The position numbers and the translations under genes are program-made. The notes under the pieces are model-generated. The model was not told the DNA's origin. It worked only from the letters and a program-made list of their open reading frames with translations, and did not search any database. Source: CAZUVQ01 sp964623915 (GTDB lineage: Bacteria; Bacillota; Clostridia; UMGS1883; UMGS1540). From it: DNA of 9,275 nt. Below are positions 7,768 to 9,275 of the stretch, piece after piece. Numbering within the stretch: position 1 is the first letter of the stretch; each line of letters opens with the position of its first letter. The stretch spans positions 1 through 9,275 of the forward strand of contig CAZUVQ010000073.1 in NCBI GenBank assembly GCA_964623915.1, in the 5' to 3' direction.

Positions 7768-7773
7768 CCCTCC
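7768..7773 (-). promoter_or_regulatory. Ribosome binding site deciding the tadE start
   Basis: GGAGGG on the minus strand lies 9 nt before ATG at 7758 but only about 3-4 nt before an in-frame GTG at 7764. The spacing favours the ATG. Confidence 0.65.
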
Positions 7774-7786
7774 AGTACTAAAGCTT

Positions 7787-7805
7787 GGGCAGGCAATGCC
7801 TGCCC
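7787..7805 (-). other. GC-rich intercistronic hairpin between flp copy 2 and tadE
   Basis: GGGCAGGCA and TGCCTGCCC are perfect inverted repeats of 9 nt around a single base, giving a realistic 7 to 8-bp stem with a 3 to 5-nt loop. It is by far the most GC-rich element in this AT-rich region. No T-run follows on the minus strand, so it is not a standard terminator. Its place right after the pilin genes suggests an mRNA 3'-end stabiliser or processing element that raises pilin levels over the downstream assembly genes. Confidence 0.6.
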
Positions 7806-7812
7806 CTTATCA

Positions 7813-7986
7813 TTATTCAGCTGGAACTGTTCCGCCTAATTTTTCTGTAATTGTTGTAAATTTATCTTTTATGCTACCGCCCATCGCTGTCAGCGCAACA
7901 ACTATAACTACTGCTACCAATGCAATAATTAAGCCGTATTCCACCATGCCCTGTCCGCTTTCGTCTTTAAATAATTTTGTTAACAT
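7813..7986 (-). CDS. flp: Flp-type major pilin, copy 2
   Basis: This second 57-residue Flp prepilin has the same architecture as copy 1: basic leader to G11, QGMVEY cleavage motif, hydrophobic helix, and GGTVPAE tail. The four differences are T3, F6, I39 and T45. ATG is preceded by GAAAGGAG at a good spacing. A 56-nt stretch (7901-7956) is identical at DNA level to 8118-8173 in copy 1, and most other differences are silent or conservative. That indicates a recent tandem duplication or gene conversion. The gene ends before a GC-rich intercistronic hairpin that separates the pilin genes from tadE. Whether the two pilins co-assemble or are redundant cannot be told from sequence. Confidence 0.94.
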   Translation of the reverse strand: MLTKLFKDESGQGMVEYGLIIALVAVVIVVALTAMGGSIKDKFTTITEKLGGTVPAE

Positions 7987-8004
7987 AATAAAATTCTCCT
8001 TTCA

Positions 8005-8025
8005 AAAATACAGTATATGTACTTT
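8005..8025 (-). other. Weak AT-rich hairpin between the two pilin genes
   Basis: On the minus strand AAAGTACA can pair with TGTATTTT (8 bp, one G-U) around TATAC. It lies just after the copy 1 stop codon and ahead of the copy 2 ribosome site. It is too AT-rich to call a terminator, but could modestly protect or attenuate the transcript. Confidence 0.25.
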
Positions 8026-8029
8026 ATTC

Positions 8030-8203
8030 TTATTCTGCTGGAACTGTTCCGCCTAATTTTTCTGTGATTTGCGTAAACTTATCTTTTACGCTGCCGCCCA
8101 TCGCTGTCAGTGCAACTACTATAACTACTGCTACCAATGCAATAATTAAGCCGTATTCCACCATGCCCTGTCCACTTTCGTCTTTCCATAATTTCTTTAA
8201 CAT
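8030..8203 (-). CDS. flp: Flp-type major pilin, copy 1
   Basis: This 57-residue Flp prepilin starts with ATG, with GAGAGG 8 nt upstream. It has a short basic leader (MLKKLWKDESG) ending at G11, then QGMVEY. That is the Flp cleavage motif: glycine, four residues, then E16-Y17, which places the glutamate at mature position +5. A hydrophobic helix follows (about residues 18-36), then a short polar tail ending GGTVPAE. After cleavage by the prepilin peptidase the 46-residue pilin would polymerise through the helix into the Tad pilus. It is 53/57 identical to the next gene, differing only at residues 3, 6, 39 and 45. The 78-nt gap upstream shows no strong promoter, so it is probably cotranscribed with the peptidase. 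Confidence 0.94.
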   Translation of the reverse strand: MLKKLWKDESGQGMVEYGLIIALVAVVIVVALTAMGGSVKDKFTQITEKLGGTVPAE

Positions 8204-8260
8204 CCTTTTTACCTCTCTTAATTTAATTTTTTTGTTTTATTGTATTTGAAAATTAATTAA

Positions 8261-8281
8261 TCACAGCATTCTAATCTCCCC
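8261..8281 (-). other. Two-codon minimal ORF with its own Shine-Dalgarno
   Basis: Just after the peptidase stop codon the minus strand reads GGGGAG, a 6-nt spacer, then ATG CTG TGA. This is a well-formed ribosome site driving a two-codon frame. It lies in the 78-nt gap before the first pilin gene. It could be a decayed start or a minor ribosome-loading element, and chance is possible. Confidence 0.2.
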
Positions 8282-8914
8282 TTATATGTTAAAATTCTGA
8301 ATAAAAATCATAATCATAAATGATAATGCAATAAACGGGCCCATCGGAACCATTTCTTTTAATCCGAGAAGAATGCTTGTTTTTTTTCTAAACGATTTAT
8401 ATATTAAATAAAATAGAGTAAATACGCCAACTAAAATCATAACATATAAAACGCTCATGTATCCTACAAAAAACCCATATACAGCCAAAAGCTTTACGTC
8501 ACCACCGCCAATTCCCATATTTAAATAATAAGGGACTGCCATCAATAAAAATCCCACTATAAGACCACCTAAAGAACGCATAAACGGTACTGTGCGTATA
8601 CCCGCTACCATAAATATGATGCCTGCTACAAGCAGTGCAGCAACAAGTGTATTTGGAATTTTTAATGTTTTTAAATCCACCATTGCAATCAAATAGCTAA
8701 AAAAGAACAATGTAAATATGTAAATTGCTTTGTAATAATCATTTATAAATAAACCGAGAAAAAAGAATACCATACCGAAAATCAATGTTCTTATAATTGG
8801 CTTTTTTGTATTTTTTACATTTACTGATTCAATAAATCTTTTTTCCAAATAAATATTTAATAAACCACATAAACACCCGGCGAAGAAAAGCAACAATAAA
8901 AATAAGCTATACAT
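8282..8914 (-). CDS. tadV: Prepilin peptidase of the Tad/Flp system (A24 aspartic protease)
   Basis: This 210-residue polytopic membrane protein is an A24-family prepilin peptidase (TadV/CpaA type). It removes the short positively charged leader from Flp prepilins on the cytoplasmic side of the membrane. Both catalytic aspartates are visible: D80 in VDLKTLKIPN and D139 in the GIGGGDVK motif. Hydrophobic segments fill most of the chain. The N-terminus (GCLCGLLNIYLEKRF, about residues 13-27) only faintly recalls the start of full-length PilD enzymes, and there is no zinc-binding methylase domain, as is usual for Tad versions. ATG is preceded by GAAAGG at a 9-nt spacing. It is the first gene after terminator T2, so it heads the operon and should be exposed to both riboswitch attenuators. 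Function is certain at family level. Confidence 0.95.
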   Translation of the reverse strand: MYSLFLLLLFFAGCLCGLLNIYLEKRFIESVNVKNTKKPIIRTLIFGMVFFFLGLFINDYYKAIYIFTLFFFSYLIAMVDLKTLKIPNTLVAALLVAGIIFMVAGIRTVPFMRSLGGLIVGFLLMAVPYYLNMGIGGGDVKLLAVYGFFVGYMSVLYVMILVGVFTLFYLIYKSFRKKTSILLGLKEMVPMGPFIALSFMIMIFIQNFNI

Positions 8915-8939
8915 ATTCCAAAACCTTTCACTACAAATT

Positions 8940-8993
8940 AAAAAAGAAAAGTTGCCATAACCCGAAGCATGTCCGAATTACAGCAACTTTTCT
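8940..8993 (-). terminator. Long intrinsic terminator T2, likely riboswitch expression platform
   Basis: On the minus strand an 11-bp lower stem (AGAAAAGTTGC with GCAACTTTTCT) continues through two G-U pairs into a 9-bp upper stem (TAATTCGGA with TTCGGGTTA) and a CATGC loop. This is 22 uninterrupted pairs counting G-U. Six T follow the last C of the stem. It lies between the c-di-GMP-I aptamer and the Shine-Dalgarno of the prepilin peptidase gene, the position of an expression platform. The ATTCGG in its 5' arm is complementary to the CCGAAT at the 3' side of aptamer stem P1. Confidence 0.88.
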
Positions 8994-9026
8994 ATTATAT
9001 AAACAGAAAGGAAATAAGCTGTGTTT

Positions 9027-9044
9027 ACAATAAAAAATTATTGT
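9027..9044 (-). other. AT-rich hairpin in the linker between aptamer and T2
   Basis: ACAATAA and TTATTGT form a perfect 7-bp stem around four T on the minus strand. It sits in the linker between the aptamer and terminator T2. It has no GC core and may simply be a spacer in the leader RNA. Confidence 0.35.
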
Positions 9045-9050
9045 CTTCAT

Positions 9051-9131
9051 TCGGTAGCTGGCTGCCTTTGGTTAAACCTTTAGGTCCTTTAGCTTTGCGT
9101 CCCTACTTTTCAATAGGTTTGCCATTATCGA
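9051..9131 (-). ncRNA. Cyclic-di-GMP-I (GEMM-I) riboswitch aptamer
   Basis: The minus strand carries the conserved blocks of the c-di-GMP-I riboswitch in order. These are ATGGCAAACC, a 6-bp stem CCTATT/AGTAGG closed by a GAAA tetraloop (9102-9117), then GGGACGCAAAGC, GGACCTAA, a GGTT/AACC hairpin, GGCAGCCAG and CTACCGAA. Closing stem P1 pairs TCGATA with TACCGA and has one A-C mismatch, so it looks weak and probably depends on ligand. This family binds cyclic di-GMP in the leader of mRNAs for motility, pili and adhesion. Terminator T2 lies about 57 nt downstream, ahead of the first tad gene, which fits control by transcription attenuation of the whole operon. The identification is firm. The ON or OFF direction is inferred and uncertain. 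Confidence 0.93.
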
Positions 9132-9135
9132 GAAA

Positions 9136-9166
9136 ATTATAATCTCATTAGAAAGCAAAAAAACAA
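9136..9166 (-). promoter_or_regulatory. Weak candidate internal promoter ahead of the second riboswitch
   Basis: A perfect TATAAT (9141-9136 on the minus strand) has TTGTTT 19 nt upstream (9166-9161), which overlaps the T1 hairpin and T-tract. The spacer is longer than the ideal 17 nt. The predicted start, around 9129, would fall inside aptamer stem P1. The site may be chance in AT-rich DNA. Confidence 0.25.
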
Positions 9167-9185
9167 CCGGAAAAGTTTCCAGTTG
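9157..9185 (-). terminator. Intrinsic terminator T1 after the upstream riboswitch
   Basis: On the minus strand CAACTGGAA pairs with TTCCGGTTG (9 bp, one G-U) around the loop ACTT, followed at once by seven T. It lies between the partial upstream riboswitch and the complete one. Its 5' arm can also pair with CCAGTTGC at 9249-9256, so it probably acts as a regulated attenuator. It could instead be a plain terminator of an upstream transcript. Confidence 0.8.
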
Positions 9186-9244
9186 CCATAGATAACAATA
9201 AAATCAGACAGAAATTACTATCTAATTAATATGTACTATTAATA

Positions 9245-9275
9245 CTCTGCAACTGGCAGCCATAGGTAATAACCT
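9245..9275 (-). ncRNA. 3' end of an upstream cyclic-di-GMP-I riboswitch (partial)
   Basis: Read on the minus strand, this stretch has a small AGGT-TATT-ACCT hairpin, then ATGGCTGCCAG, then TTGCAGAG. That is the layout of the 3' half of the complete aptamer at 9051-9131, where a GGTT/AACC hairpin is followed by AAGGCAGCCAG and CTACCGAA. From GGC onward the two segments match at 13 of 19 positions. The 5' half, with the GCAAACC and GGGACGCAAAGC blocks, would lie beyond the window, so only the 3' part can be judged. The CCAGTTGC segment inside it is perfectly complementary to the 5' arm of terminator T1. The call rests on similarity to the neighbour and on position. Confidence 0.6.

Noticed and set aside
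7742..8249. Two plus-strand open frames sharing a near-identical stretch
   Set aside because: The shared stretch is only the antisense of the duplicated pilin genes. The minus-strand pilins have leader, cleavage motif and ribosome sites.
8994..8999. TATAAT on the minus strand just before terminator T2
   Set aside because: There is no -35-like hexamer at 16-18 nt, and transcription would start inside the terminator hairpin.
9027..9044. Linker hairpin as a third terminator
   Set aside because: Seven almost pure A-T pairs and no following T-tract on the minus strand.

Overview
The window holds a nearly complete tad (tight adherence, Flp pilus) operon of a Gram-positive type, read entirely on the minus strand (right to left), behind a regulatory leader at the right edge. 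The DNA is strongly AT-rich. Shine-Dalgarno sequences of the AGGAGG kind precede every gene, GTG starts occur, and no secretin or outer-membrane partner gene is present. Together with the DivIVA-like protein and the riboswitch class, this points to a low-GC Firmicute, most likely in the Clostridia. I cannot name the species.

Leader (about 8940-9275). On the minus strand, 5' to 3', it contains the 3' end of a cyclic-di-GMP-I (GEMM-I) riboswitch cut by the window edge, an intrinsic terminator (T1), a complete second cyclic-di-GMP-I aptamer, and a long 22-bp hairpin terminator (T2). The operon follows. The operon therefore appears to sit behind two serial c-di-GMP-sensing attenuators. The main promoter must lie right of the window.

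Operon (8914 down to 105). The order is A24 prepilin peptidase (tadV/cpaA), two almost identical 57-residue Flp pilins, a TadE-like pseudopilin, a TadG-like protein, CpaB/RcpC, TadZ/CpaE, the TadA/CpaF ATPase, TadB, TadC, a DUF192 protein and a DivIVA-like coiled-coil protein. Gaps are 1 to 22 nt after tadE and 43 to 78 nt around the pilin genes, where intercistronic hairpins sit. The peptidase trims the pilins and probably TadE. TadA powers assembly on the TadB/TadC membrane platform. TadZ probably places the machine in the cell, and CpaB, TadE and TadG are envelope or minor-pilin parts. The last two genes are not core Tad parts, but tight coupling to tadC ties them to the same transcript.

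Left edge (1-104). There is no convincing terminator after the last gene and no supportable gene, so the transcript may continue out of the window.
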